From Anaerolineaceae bacterium UBA2260 (GTDB lineage: Bacteria; Chloroflexota; Anaerolineae; Anaerolineales; Anaerolineaceae), in assembly GCA_002347485.1 (NCBI GenBank), contig DDXM01000025.1:1-63798 (forward strand): a DNA stretch of 63,798 nucleotides, read 5' to 3'. Under the pieces are notes generated by a model. It saw only the letters and a list, made by a program, of their open reading frames with translations, did no database searches and was not told the origin of the DNA. Below, piece after piece: positions 35,915 to 43,782 of the stretch. A program made the translations under genes and the position numbers. Position 1 is the first letter of the stretch. Each line of letters opens with the position of its first letter.

Positions 35915-36142
35915 TTGGGCGATTACGAGAAATTCCTTGAAGAGACCTGGAGCGCTCTCCTCTCCCGTGATAAGGGCGAAGTGTTGCGCGTCTTTCGCGC
36001 GCTGGATGTTGAGAGCCGCAAGATTGTGGTGCAGCACCTGACGAAAATGTCTACCCAGGAAGGCTGGCATCCCGAACAGGTGCGATCCGCGCAGACTGCT
36101 CTGAGCGCGCTAGCAGCCATTTTAAACGAGGACGCAACTTGA
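35915..36142 (+). CDS. Small helical protein of unknown function
   Basis: 75 residues, TTG start. Sequence GDYEKFLEETWSALLSRDKGEVLRVFRALDVESRKIVVQHLTKM... is charged and predicted helical, with no membrane segment and no family I recognise. The stop overlaps the MazG-like start (TGATG), so it is likely in the same operon with the MazG and LOG genes. A candidate extended -10 (TGGTATCAT, ending 35882) lies upstream. Confidence 0.65.
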   Translation: MGDYEKFLEETWSALLSRDKGEVLRVFRALDVESRKIVVQHLTKMSTQEGWHPEQVRSAQTALSALAAILNEDAT

Positions 36143-36471
36143 TGGATATCCGCCAATTAACCGACGAAATGAATCGCTTTGTCAAATCCAAGGGATGGTA
36201 TGAGACTGAGAGTTCCCGTCCACAAACCGCGCGCAACCTCGCCATTTCCCTGGCGCTGGAAGCCGCTGAAGTGCTGGAGCATTACCAGTGGGGAGATGCG
36301 GCGGACTCAAAAGACGATTTGCGCGCTGAACTCGCGGATGTGGCGTTGTACTTGCTTCAATTGGCCAGTGTCACGGGTATCGACCTTGAAGAAGCCGTGC
36401 TGGAAAAACTGAAAAAGAACTACTCGCGCCAATGGGATGTAAAAGACAACATACAAGAGGATAAATCATGA
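36142..36471 (+). CDS. MazG-like nucleotide pyrophosphohydrolase
   Basis: 109 residues starting at ATG 36142 (overlapping the upstream stop). The all-alpha NTP-PPase core is clear: LAISLALEAAEVLEHYQW (EAAE, metal-binding ExxE) and DDLRAELADVALYLLQLA (ExxD). Single-domain MazG-like enzymes remove aberrant NTPs such as dUTP or 8-oxo-dGTP. Overlaps the following LOG gene by 4 bp (ATGA). Confidence 0.9.
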   Translation: MDIRQLTDEMNRFVKSKGWYETESSRPQTARNLAISLALEAAEVLEHYQWGDAADSKDDLRAELADVALYLLQLASVTGIDLEEAVLEKLKKNYSRQWDVKDNIQEDKS

Positions 36472-37001
36472 AAGTAGCGGTATTTGGCGGCTCCTCAACG
36501 CGACCCGGCGAAGGATGGTACGAAGAAGCCCACCGCCTGGGCGCACTGCTCGGCAGCCGGGGGCACACCGTTCTGACAGGCGGTTACAACGGCGTGATGC
36601 AAGCCGCGTCGCGCGGTTGTAGTGAGATAGGGGGGCACGTTATCGGCATCACCTGCACACAAATTGAAGCTTTCCGCGGAACAAAAGTAAACCAATGGGT
36701 GACAGAAGAGATTCATTTCGACACCCTGCGCGAACGGATGTATGCGTTGATCGATTCCTGCGACGCCGCAATCGTCATGCCGGGGGGTGTGGGAACCCTG
36801 AGCGAACTGATGGTCATGTGGAACGAAATGATCACAGGCGGCTTGGCGCCACGTCCTTTGATCCTGGTCGGAAATGAATGGAATGCAGTAATATCCCAGT
36901 TTCTCACCTCGCTGGGCGCATATATAGGTCTCAAAGAACGCAGTCTGATCCAGTTGGTCCCTGACATCGATACCGCGATGGAAAAAGTCAACACCCTGTA
37001 A
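36468..37001 (+). CDS. LOG family / TIGR00725-like protein
   Basis: 177 residues. Rossmann-like fold with VAVFGGSSTRPGEGWYEEAHRLG, VLTGGYNGVMQAASRG and VMPGGVGTLSELMVMWNEM, the PGGxGTxxE motif of LOG/lysine-decarboxylase-like proteins. LOG enzymes are cytokinin-riboside monophosphate phosphoribohydrolases; bacterial members may hydrolyse nucleotide monophosphates, which fits the adjacent MazG-like enzyme (nucleotide housekeeping). Confidence 0.88.
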   Translation: MKVAVFGGSSTRPGEGWYEEAHRLGALLGSRGHTVLTGGYNGVMQAASRGCSEIGGHVIGITCTQIEAFRGTKVNQWVTEEIHFDTLRERMYALIDSCDAAIVMPGGVGTLSELMVMWNEMITGGLAPRPLILVGNEWNAVISQFLTSLGAYIGLKERSLIQLVPDIDTAMEKVNTL

Positions 37002-37036
37002 ACCCCAGGCTATCACTCCACTTTGGCAGGTATTAA

Positions 37037-38470
37037 ATGAGCAATGAAAAGCTGACGCCTCGTAGTGAAAATTATTCCGAATGGTACAACCAGGTCATTC
37101 AAAGGGCTGAAATGGCAGATTACGCGCCGGTGCGCGGCTGCATGGTCGTGCGTCCTTACGGTTGGGCGCTATGGGAAAATATCCAGCATGCGCTGGATGG
37201 CATGTTCAAGGAAACCGGTCACGTCAACGCCGCCTTCCCTCTCTTCATTCCTATGTCCTTCCTGGAAAAGGAAAAGGAACATGTGGAGGGATTTTCGCCT
37301 GAATTGGCAGTGGTTACCATCGGCGGCGGCGAGAAGCTGGAAGAACCCCTGGTGGTGCGCCCCACCTCAGAAACCATCATCGGTTACATGTATTCCAAGT
37401 GGATCAAATCCTACCGCGACCTGCCGCTGCTTATTAACCAGTGGGGCAATGTGGTCCGCTGGGAGATGCGCACGCGTCTGTTCCTGCGCACGTTGGAATT
37501 TTACTGGCAAGAAGGTCACACCGCGCACGTTTCTGAACAGGAAGCTATTGAAGAGACGCTGCGCATGCTGGAAATCTATACCCGCTTCGCCACTGATTAC
37601 GCCGCTGTACCTGTGATCCCGGGTCGGAAGAGCAGCAGCGAAAAATTTGCCGGGGCGATCAATTCCTACTCCATCGAAGCCATGATGGGTGACACCAAAG
37701 CGCTGCAGGCGGGCACATCGCATATGCTCGGTCAGAACTTCGCCAAGGCTTTTGATATCCAGTACCTCGATCCAAACAACGAGTTGCAATACTGTTGGAC
37801 CACCTCCTGGGGAGTTTCCACCCGCTTCATCGGCGCAATCATCATGACTCACGGTGATGACCAGGGATTGATTATGCCGCCCAAACTGGCTCCCATCCAG
37901 GTGGTGATCGTGCCCATTTACAAGAACGATGAGGAACGCGCCAGGGTCATGCCGGTGGTGGAGAATATTCGTGCAGAGCTCGCGTCGTTGCGGGTCAAAG
38001 TCGACGATCGCAGCGAGGTTACACCAGGGTTCAAATTCAACGACTGGGAAATGCGCGGCGTTCCCTTGCGCCTGGAGATCGGTCCCAAGGACGTGGAAAA
38101 AGGCTCGGTCATGGCCGCCCGGCGCGATATCCCGGGTCGGGAAGGAAAATCCTTCCTCCCGCAAAATGACATCCTCCATGCGGTTGATGAACTGCTGGCG
38201 CAGATACACGATGCGTTGTTCGAGCGCGCCAAAACCTTCCGCGACAGCCATATTCAAGAGGTGAACTCATATGAGGACCTCGTCAGCGCGGTTGAAAAAG
38301 GCTGGGCTTACGCCTGGTGGTGCGGCAATGGTGAATGCGAAGCCAGGGTGAAAGAGGATACCAAAGCCACCACGCGATGCATCCCGATGGACCAACCAGA
38401 GGGGAGCGGCGAGTGCGTGGTGTGCGGGAAGCCAGCGCATGAAAAAGTGTATTTTGCCCGCGCTTACTAA
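37037..38470 (+). CDS. proS: Prolyl-tRNA synthetase, archaeal/eukaryotic-type (short form)
   Basis: 477 residues, the length of the ProS type lacking the bacterial editing insertion (bacterial type about 570). Class II motifs: GCMVVRPYGWALWENIQ, RPTSETIIGYMYSKWI, NQWGNVVRWEMRTRLFLRT (motif 2) and SWGVSTRFIGAIIMTHGDDQGL (motif 3). The C-terminal zinc-binding domain is present (WCGNGECEARV and CVVCGKPA). Charges tRNA-Pro with proline. AGG lies 6 nt before ATG 37037; no terminator visible immediately after the stop. Confidence 0.96.
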   Translation: MSNEKLTPRSENYSEWYNQVIQRAEMADYAPVRGCMVVRPYGWALWENIQHALDGMFKETGHVNAAFPLFIPMSFLEKEKEHVEGFSPELAVVTIGGGEKLEEPLVVRPTSETIIGYMYSKWIKSYRDLPLLINQWGNVVRWEMRTRLFLRTLEFYWQEGHTAHVSEQEAIEETLRMLEIYTRFATDYAAVPVIPGRKSSSEKFAGAINSYSIEAMMGDTKALQAGTSHMLGQNFAKAFDIQYLDPNNELQYCWTTSWGVSTRFIGAIIMTHGDDQGLIMPPKLAPIQVVIVPIYKNDEERARVMPVVENIRAELASLRVKVDDRSEVTPGFKFNDWEMRGVPLRLEIGPKDVEKGSVMAARRDIPGREGKSFLPQNDILHAVDELLAQIHDALFERAKTFRDSHIQEVNSYEDLVSAVEKGWAYAWWCGNGECEARVKEDTKATTRCIPMDQPEGSGECVVCGKPAHEKVYFARAY

Positions 38471-38484
38471 CTCCTACTGCTGAG

Positions 38485-39288
38485 ATGTCCGCGATCAACC
38501 TGCAGCGATTAAGAACTCAACTCAGGCTCCTCCTTCCGCAAATTGGGAACCTGATCGAGTTCGTCTACGGACTGCGCGAGATCTACAATTTTTACGCGGA
38601 TCACACTCACCCCGTCGGTGAACCCCCGACGGGGGTGTTTTCACTCCCTGCCTTTAACACGCCGACGGTTTTAAACCGCGAGGTAATGCAAACGCTAACG
38701 CCTTATTGCGAGAATGAACCCGACCTGATCCTGGAATTGATCGATCAATTATGGCAGGAACCTGAAGTTGAATTGCGCCAGCTCGCTGCACAATTGCTAG
38801 GGAAACTGCCCCCGGCGAAATTTGAATCCGTCATTGACCGCATTCGTGCCTGGTCAGAATCGGCAATCAACACCGAACTGCTGCCCTATCTACACAGGTA
38901 CGCGTCTGTAAATATTCGCGAGCATAATCCTCAACGCTGGCTTGACCTTTTATATGAATGGGAAACCTCGGAACGGAAATGGTTGGCGAAGCTCGCCATC
39001 GAGGGGATCATTCCACTGATCGATGATGAAAACTTTGAGAATTTACCGGCTCTCTTCACTTTCATCACGCCACTGATCATCAATCCCAGCACTGAGTACC
39101 AGTTCGACCTGCTCAAAGTCATCAAACATCTCGCCCAACGCTCTGAGGTTGAGACAGTTTATTTTTTAAAGAAAGCCATCTCGCTTTCCACAGACCCGGG
39201 TATGCCGCGTTTTATCCGCCGTGCGCTGGAATTTTTCTCGCCGGAAATGCAAACCTCACTGCGCAACGCTGCGCGCGAGCGCGTTTGA
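38485..39288 (+). CDS. HEAT-repeat protein, possibly AlkD-like DNA alkylation repair
   Basis: 267 residues of alpha-helical repeats: ELIDQLWQEPEVELRQLAAQLLGKLP, YEWETSERKWLAKLAIEGIIPLI and DLLKVIKHLAQRSEVETVYFLKKAI. The spacing and the ERKWLAKLAIEG unit resemble HEAT-like AlkD DNA glycosylases, but the key residues are not certain. ATG 38485 has no Shine-Dalgarno. A terminator-like hairpin lies inside the first part of the frame (38608-38641), so initiation downstream (for example at 38687) is possible. Confidence 0.65.
   Translation: MSAINLQRLRTQLRLLLPQIGNLIEFVYGLREIYNFYADHTHPVGEPPTGVFSLPAFNTPTVLNREVMQTLTPYCENEPDLILELIDQLWQEPEVELRQLAAQLLGKLPPAKFESVIDRIRAWSESAINTELLPYLHRYASVNIREHNPQRWLDLLYEWETSERKWLAKLAIEGIIPLIDDENFENLPALFTFITPLIINPSTEYQFDLLKVIKHLAQRSEVETVYFLKKAISLSTDPGMPRFIRRALEFFSPEMQTSLRNAARERV
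38608..38641 (+). other. Terminator-like hairpin inside a reading frame
   Basis: CACCCCGTCGG / CCGACGGGGGTG (38608-38618, 38626-38637; one bulged G), 7-nt loop, then TTTT. It lies about 140 bp after the proS stop and about 125 bp inside the next frame; it could terminate proS transcripts or attenuate the HEAT-repeat gene. Confidence 0.6.
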
Positions 39289-39309
39289 ACTCGATTCAAC
39301 CCTTGCTTG

Positions 39310-39345
39310 AATCGCGCGCCGACGCGCGACGACGCGCGATTTTCC
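39310..39345 (+). terminator. Terminator-like inverted repeat before rpsO
   Basis: AATCGCGCG / CGCGCGATT (39310-39318, 39333-39341) followed by TTTCC, containing an internal direct repeat GACGCGCGAY. Confidence 0.6.
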
Positions 39346-39350
39346 AATCA

Positions 39351-39359
39351 TGGTATAAT
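39351..39359 (+). promoter_or_regulatory. Extended -10 promoter of rpsO-pnp
   Basis: TGGTATAAT (TGn + TATAAT). The start near 39366 gives a 74-nt leader before ATG 39440; S15 often autoregulates through such leaders, but I cannot establish a specific fold. Confidence 0.7.
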
Positions 39360-39439
39360 TTCAGCCAGTGACTCGACCTGTCGGTGGGGATGACCTGCCG
39401 GATGGCGACTTGCTAAAATCATTTTTAGGAGCAACTGTC

Positions 39440-39712
39440 ATGGCTTTAACAAAGGAAGAAAAACAGAAACTGATCGAAGAGTATCATCTGCATGATTCGG
39501 ATACCGGTTCGGCTGACGTTCAGATCGCGATCCTCACCATCCGCATCAGGCAACTGACGGAGCACCTGCGCAACAACAAGCACGATAACTCATCGCGCCG
39601 CGGGTTGCTCAAGCTGGTAGGGCAGCGCCGAAGGCTGCTGGCGTACTTACGCCGCACCGATTTCGCCCGGTTCACTGCCATTACAGAAAGATTGAATATC
39701 CGCACCAAGTAG
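39440..39712 (+). CDS. rpsO: Ribosomal protein S15
   Basis: 90 residues, the usual length, from ATG 39440 with TAGGAG upstream. The S15 signature is clear: DTGSADVQIAILTIRIRQLTEHLRNNKHDNSSRRGLLKLVGQRRRLLAYL. Binds 16S rRNA at the central domain. Followed by its own terminator and then pnp, the widely conserved rpsO-pnp order. Confidence 0.98.
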   Translation: MALTKEEKQKLIEEYHLHDSDTGSADVQIAILTIRIRQLTEHLRNNKHDNSSRRGLLKLVGQRRRLLAYLRRTDFARFTAITERLNIRTK

Positions 39713-39724
39713 GCAAAAAGCTCA

Positions 39725-39750
39725 ACGAGTAGATGGCCTCTACTCGTTTT
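39725..39750 (+). terminator. Terminator/attenuator between rpsO and pnp
   Basis: ACGAGTAGA / TCTACTCGT (39725-39733, 39739-39747), loop TGGCC, then TTTG. Part of the transcription may continue into pnp. Confidence 0.8.
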
Positions 39751-39795
39751 GATTTACCGCGAGGCGCGGACCACTTGTAACCGCCGGTTGGGCAT

Positions 39796-39837
39796 TGAAA
39801 ATGGTTGAGGACATTCACCCGTCCTCCATAATTTTCA
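39796..39837 (+). promoter_or_regulatory. Long hairpin in the pnp leader (RNase III-like site)
   Basis: TGAAAAT (39796-39802) pairs with ATTTTCA (39831-39837) and GAGGAC (39807-39812) with GTCCTC (39821-39826), separated by a small internal loop and an 8-nt apical loop. In E. coli a comparable pnp leader hairpin is cleaved by RNase III and used for PNPase autocontrol; here that role is inferred. Confidence 0.65.
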
Positions 39838-39875
39838 GTTCCTAACCAGGCGGGAAAGAACAATTAGGAGAAGTT

Positions 39876-42095
39876 ATGAAACCAGAAAGCAAGAAATTTA
39901 TTTCCACCGTCGGTGGGCGTCCTTTGACGTTCGAAACCGGCAAACTCGCCGCGCAGGCAGGCGGATCGGTCACCGTGCAATTCGGTGATTCAGTCGTTTT
40001 CGCCGCCGCGACGATGGGCAATGAACCGCGTCTCGGGCAGGATTTTTTCCCGCTCACCGTGGAATATGAAGAAAGAATGTATGCCGGCGGCCGCATTCCC
40101 GGTTCCTTCTTCCGTCGTGAAGGTCGTCCCGGCACCGACGCCATCCTGATCTCCCGTCTCACCGATCGCCCGCTGCGTCCCCTTTTCAACAAGGACATGC
40201 GCAACGAGGTGCAGGTGATCATGTTCTCCCTTTCGGCTGACCTGGAAAACCCGCTGGATGTGCTGGCGATCAACGCCGCGTCATGCGCGCTGATGATCTC
40301 CGACATTCCCTGGGGTGGTCCTGTGGGCGCCGTGCGGGTTGGTCGTGTGAATGGCGAATTCATCCTCAATCCCACCTACGACCAATTGGACGAATCCGAC
40401 CTCGACCTGCGCATTGCCGGTACGGCGGATGCCATCCTCATGGTCGAATCTGGTTCCAACGAGATTGACGAAGAAAGCATGCTCGCCGCGTTGCAGTATG
40501 GACATGAAGCCATTCAAGGCATCGTGGAAACGCAAATGCAGGTGGCAAAGGAACTCGGCAAAGCCAAACGCGAGGTCAAGCTCTTCACCCTCGATGAAAC
40601 GCTGGTCGACAAGGTCAGCAACCGCATCGCCGAAGAGATCAACCAGGCGCTGGACGCCCCGCACACCAAACATGAGTTGCAGGACGCGATCGATGAGCTT
40701 AAAGAAAACGTGGTGGTAGAATACACCGACCCCGAAGACGCTGAGCAGATCGCCGAGTATAAAGAAGCCTTTGAAGAGACTTACAAACGCGTGGTTCGCT
40801 CGCGCATCCTCAACCAGAACAAACGACCTGACGGCCGCTCGCTGACCGAAATCCGCCCAATTTGGTGCGAGGTTGGCATCAGCCCGCGCGCGCACGGTTC
40901 CGGTTTGTTCACCCGCGGTGAAACCCAGGTGCTCACCCTGGCCACCCTTGGCACCCCCAAGGAAGCCCAGGAGATCGACACCCTCTCACCCACCGACTCG
41001 AAGCGCTACATGCACCATTACAACTTCCCGCCGTATTCAACCGGCGAAGTGAAAATGCTCCGCGGTCAATCCCGGCGCGAGATCGGTCATGGCGCGCTGG
41101 CAGAACGCGCGCTAGTGCCGGTCATTCCTTCGGAATCTGAATTCCCATACACACTGCGTCTGGTCTCTGAAGTCCTGGCGTCCAATGGATCTTCCTCCAT
41201 GGCGTCCGTCTGCGGTTCCACCCTTGCCCTCATGGACACGGGTGTGCCCATTAAAGCCCCGGTAGCGGGTGTGGCGATGGGGCTCATCAAGGAAGGCGAG
41301 CGCTTCGTCGTGCTCACCGACATCCAGGGCGCCGAAGATCACCTGGGCGACATGGACTTCAAAGTAGCCGGCACCGCCAAGGGTATCACCGCCCTGCAAA
41401 TGGACATCAAGATCAAGGGTATCACCACCGAGATATTGCGCCAGGCTTTGAAACAGGCGTACGATGCCCGACTCTTCATCCTCGATAAGATGCTCGAGGT
41501 GATCCCGGTACCCCGAGCTGAACTGCGCTCCTTCGTTCCGCGCATCACGACCATGAAGGTGCCCGTTGAAAAGATTGGCGCCATCATCGGCCCAGGCGGC
41601 AAGATCATCCGCGCCATCCAGGAAGAAACCAACGTCAAGATCGACATCGATGATGACGGCACAGTGTACATTGCCGCCACGGATGGTGTCAGCGAAGCCG
41701 CGGCGCGTGAACGCATCGAAGCCCTCACTGAGAGCGCCCAGGTGGGTCACATCTACACCGGTAAGGTGGTGAGGGTGGCTGATTTCGGAGCTTTCGTGCA
41801 GATCCTGCCTGGTATCGACGGCATGGTCCACATCTCCCAGCTCGACACTGAGCGCGTTGAGAAGGTGGAAGACGTGGTCAAATTGGGCGATGAACTGACC
41901 GTCATGGTCACTGCCATCGACGAGAACGGAAAGATCCGTCTCTCCCGCCAGGCAGTTCTTGAGGGTTGGACCCCCGAGGAAGCGCTGGAGCATGATAAGG
42001 GCGGAAAGAGCGGCGGCGGGCGCCCGCGCAGCGGCGGCAATCGCTCCTACAATGACCGCGGCGGAAATCGCGGCGACCGCAACAATCGCAGGTAA
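39876..42095 (+). CDS. pnp: Polyribonucleotide nucleotidyltransferase (PNPase)
   Basis: 739 residues. Two RNase PH-like domains (TFETGKLAAQAGGSVTVQFGDS near the start; GLFTRGETQVLTLATLG and FPYTLRLVSEVLASNGSSSMASVCGSTLALMDTG in the second), a linking helical domain, a KH domain (KVPVEKIGAIIGPGGKIIRAI) and an S1 domain (GHIYTGKVVRVADFGAFVQI). The Gly/Arg/Asn-rich tail is species-specific. Phosphorolytic 3'-5' exoribonuclease of the RNA degradosome, acting with RNase Y. Strong AGGAG before ATG 39876. Confidence 0.98.
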   Translation: MKPESKKFISTVGGRPLTFETGKLAAQAGGSVTVQFGDSVVFAAATMGNEPRLGQDFFPLTVEYEERMYAGGRIPGSFFRREGRPGTDAILISRLTDRPLRPLFNKDMRNEVQVIMFSLSADLENPLDVLAINAASCALMISDIPWGGPVGAVRVGRVNGEFILNPTYDQLDESDLDLRIAGTADAILMVESGSNEIDEESMLAALQYGHEAIQGIVETQMQVAKELGKAKREVKLFTLDETLVDKVSNRIAEEINQALDAPHTKHELQDAIDELKENVVVEYTDPEDAEQIAEYKEAFEETYKRVVRSRILNQNKRPDGRSLTEIRPIWCEVGISPRAHGSGLFTRGETQVLTLATLGTPKEAQEIDTLSPTDSKRYMHHYNFPPYSTGEVKMLRGQSRREIGHGALAERALVPVIPSESEFPYTLRLVSEVLASNGSSSMASVCGSTLALMDTGVPIKAPVAGVAMGLIKEGERFVVLTDIQGAEDHLGDMDFKVAGTAKGITALQMDIKIKGITTEILRQALKQAYDARLFILDKMLEVIPVPRAELRSFVPRITTMKVPVEKIGAIIGPGGKIIRAIQEETNVKIDIDDDGTVYIAATDGVSEAAARERIEALTESAQVGHIYTGKVVRVADFGAFVQILPGIDGMVHISQLDTERVEKVEDVVKLGDELTVMVTAIDENGKIRLSRQAVLEGWTPEEALEHDKGGKSGGGRPRSGGNRSYNDRGGNRGDRNNRR

Positions 42096-42113
42096 GGATC
42101 TTCATTGAAGATT

Positions 42114-42147
42114 AGACCCGGCTTTACCGGGTCTTTTCATTTTTTAT
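42114..42147 (+). terminator. Terminator after pnp
   Basis: AGACCCGG / CCGGGTCT (42114-42121, 42127-42134) then TTTCATTTTTT. Separates pnp from the convergent murE. Confidence 0.92.
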
Positions 42148-42148
42148 A

Positions 42149-43699
42149 TCAAGAGGTAGGCAGCAGAGGCATCTCCGGACCGGGTACGCCGAGCAGTTCC
42201 GCCAGGGCAGCGCGCATAGCAATGCGATCATCCCAGGGATATTCAGTCGTCATGAAGCACATGGATTGCTCATGCCCCTTGCCGCAGGCGATCACCAGGT
42301 CGCCGGGTTGCGCCAGCTTGATCCCAAACCGGATGGCATTGCCGCGATCCGGGATGGTGTAATAGTTTTTCCCCTCAATACCTCCGGCGGAATCCGCAGC
42401 ATCCGCCATCTGCGCCAGGATGGCATCCAGCGCTTCGGTGCGCGGGTCCTCCGCGGTGAGAATGGTCACATCCGCCAGCGCCACAGACACCTCGGCCATC
42501 ATGCGCCGCTTCTGGCGGTCGCGCAACCCGGCTGATCCGAACACTGCGATGACGCGCCCAGTCGTCATTTCCCGCACCGTCTCGAGCGCAACCTTGAGCG
42601 CATTGGGGGTATGCGCAAAATCCACGATGGCAGTAAAAGGCTGCCCTATGTCAATCACTTCCATGCGCCCTGGTACGCCCTGCAAACGCTCAATCCCTTG
42701 TGCGATGGTCAACATGTCGATGTCAAGCGCCTGCCCCACCGCGATCGCCGCCAGGCTGTTGGAGACGTTGAAGCGCCCGGGAATATTGCAATGAAAGAAA
42801 CGTTCCTGCTCTCCTAGTATAACTGAGAATTCCACCCCGTTCGGCCGGTTAACAACGTTCTGCGCGATCAGATCTCCACTCATGTTCGTACCGTAAGAAA
42901 CCTGGTTGCTGGTGACGATGGAAGAAAGATAATCATAAGAAATATCGTCGCGATTCAACACCGCCAGCCGGAAATTCCCACGTGCTTTCAGGCTGGTTCC
43001 AGTGAGACCGGTGAATAACCGCCCTTTAGCAGCGCGGTATTCCTCGTACGACCCGTGATAATCCAGATGCTCATGCGTGATGTTGGTCACCACCGCGATA
43101 TCATATTCACACGCGGTCACCCTGTGCTGCGCCAATCCATGCGAGGTGGTTTCCAGCACCACGTGGGTGATACCGGCTTCCACCATTTGCGCCAGGTAAC
43201 GCTGAACATCCGTGGACTCCGGTGTGGTCACATGAAAACCGGTATCAATGACCTCATCACCGATCACCGCGTTGACCGTGGAGATCAAGCCGGCTTTCAG
43301 ACCCGCCGCTTTGAGGATTTCGTAGATGAGATTCGAGGTGGTGGTTTTGCCGTCGGTGCCTGTAACGCCGATCACCGTCATTTTACGCGCCGGATGGTCG
43401 TAATACGCCGCTGCGAGGTAAGCCAACGCTTCACGCGCATCCGCAACCCGGATGTAAGGGACTGCCAACCCGGTAATCTCACGCGTACCAACCACCCCAA
43501 TCGCGCCTTTTTCGATCGCGTCGCCAATAAACTCGTGCCCATCGATATTCCCACCGGTGAACGCGACAAAAAGATCTCCCCGGGTGACCTGGCGGGAATC
43601 GAACTTGATCGAGTTGACCTCAACTTCAGCCAACTGGCCGTTACCTTGCCAGGCAACCGGCAAAGATTCAACTAAACTGGTTAAAGAGATTGGTTTCAT
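42149..43699 (-). CDS. murE: UDP-N-acetylmuramyl-tripeptide synthetase (MurE-type ligase)
   Basis: 516 residues, MurE length. Domain 1 binds UDP (FDSRQVTRGDLFVAFTG), the ATP P-loop is GVTGTDGKTTTSNLIYEIL, with NITHEHLDYHGSYEEY and the carbamylated-Lys region. The C-terminal domain shows DFAHTPNALKVALETVREM, VFGSAGLRDRQKR and GKGHEQ. The amino-acid-specificity motif is EDPRTE where meso-DAP enzymes have DNPR, so the third residue added (DAP, Orn or Lys) is uncertain. It stands alone rather than in a dcw cluster, with its own -10 box after the atp terminator. Confidence 0.92.
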   Translation of the reverse strand: MKPISLTSLVESLPVAWQGNGQLAEVEVNSIKFDSRQVTRGDLFVAFTGGNIDGHEFIGDAIEKGAIGVVGTREITGLAVPYIRVADAREALAYLAAAYYDHPARKMTVIGVTGTDGKTTTSNLIYEILKAAGLKAGLISTVNAVIGDEVIDTGFHVTTPESTDVQRYLAQMVEAGITHVVLETTSHGLAQHRVTACEYDIAVVTNITHEHLDYHGSYEEYRAAKGRLFTGLTGTSLKARGNFRLAVLNRDDISYDYLSSIVTSNQVSYGTNMSGDLIAQNVVNRPNGVEFSVILGEQERFFHCNIPGRFNVSNSLAAIAVGQALDIDMLTIAQGIERLQGVPGRMEVIDIGQPFTAIVDFAHTPNALKVALETVREMTTGRVIAVFGSAGLRDRQKRRMMAEVSVALADVTILTAEDPRTEALDAILAQMADAADSAGGIEGKNYYTIPDRGNAIRFGIKLAQPGDLVIACGKGHEQSMCFMTTEYPWDDRIAMRAALAELLGVPGPEMPLLPTS

Positions 43700-43707
43700 T
43701 CGGCATC

Positions 43708-43716
43708 ATTCTAACA
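43708..43716 (-). promoter_or_regulatory. Extended -10 of murE, predicted leaderless
   Basis: TGTTAGAAT on the minus strand (TGn + TAGAAT), 8 nt before ATG 43699, immediately after the atp terminator. Confidence 0.6.
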
Positions 43717-43720
43717 TTAA

Positions 43721-43763
43721 ACAAATAGAGGGTGGTTCCTGAAACCCGATCCAGAAGCACCCT
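43721..43763 (-). terminator. Terminator of the atp operon
   Basis: Minus strand: GAGGGTG (43757-43763) pairs with CACCCTC (43727-43733), with partial TTCTG/CAGGAA pairing inside, then TATTTGTTTAA. Confidence 0.7.
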
Positions 43764-43782
43764 CCGTTGTAATTAAGCGAGT

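Noticed and set aside
37367..38257. 296-codon minus-strand open frame
   Set aside because: Antisense to proS.
41112..41993. 293-codon minus-strand open frame
   Set aside because: Antisense to pnp; Asp/His-rich shadow product.
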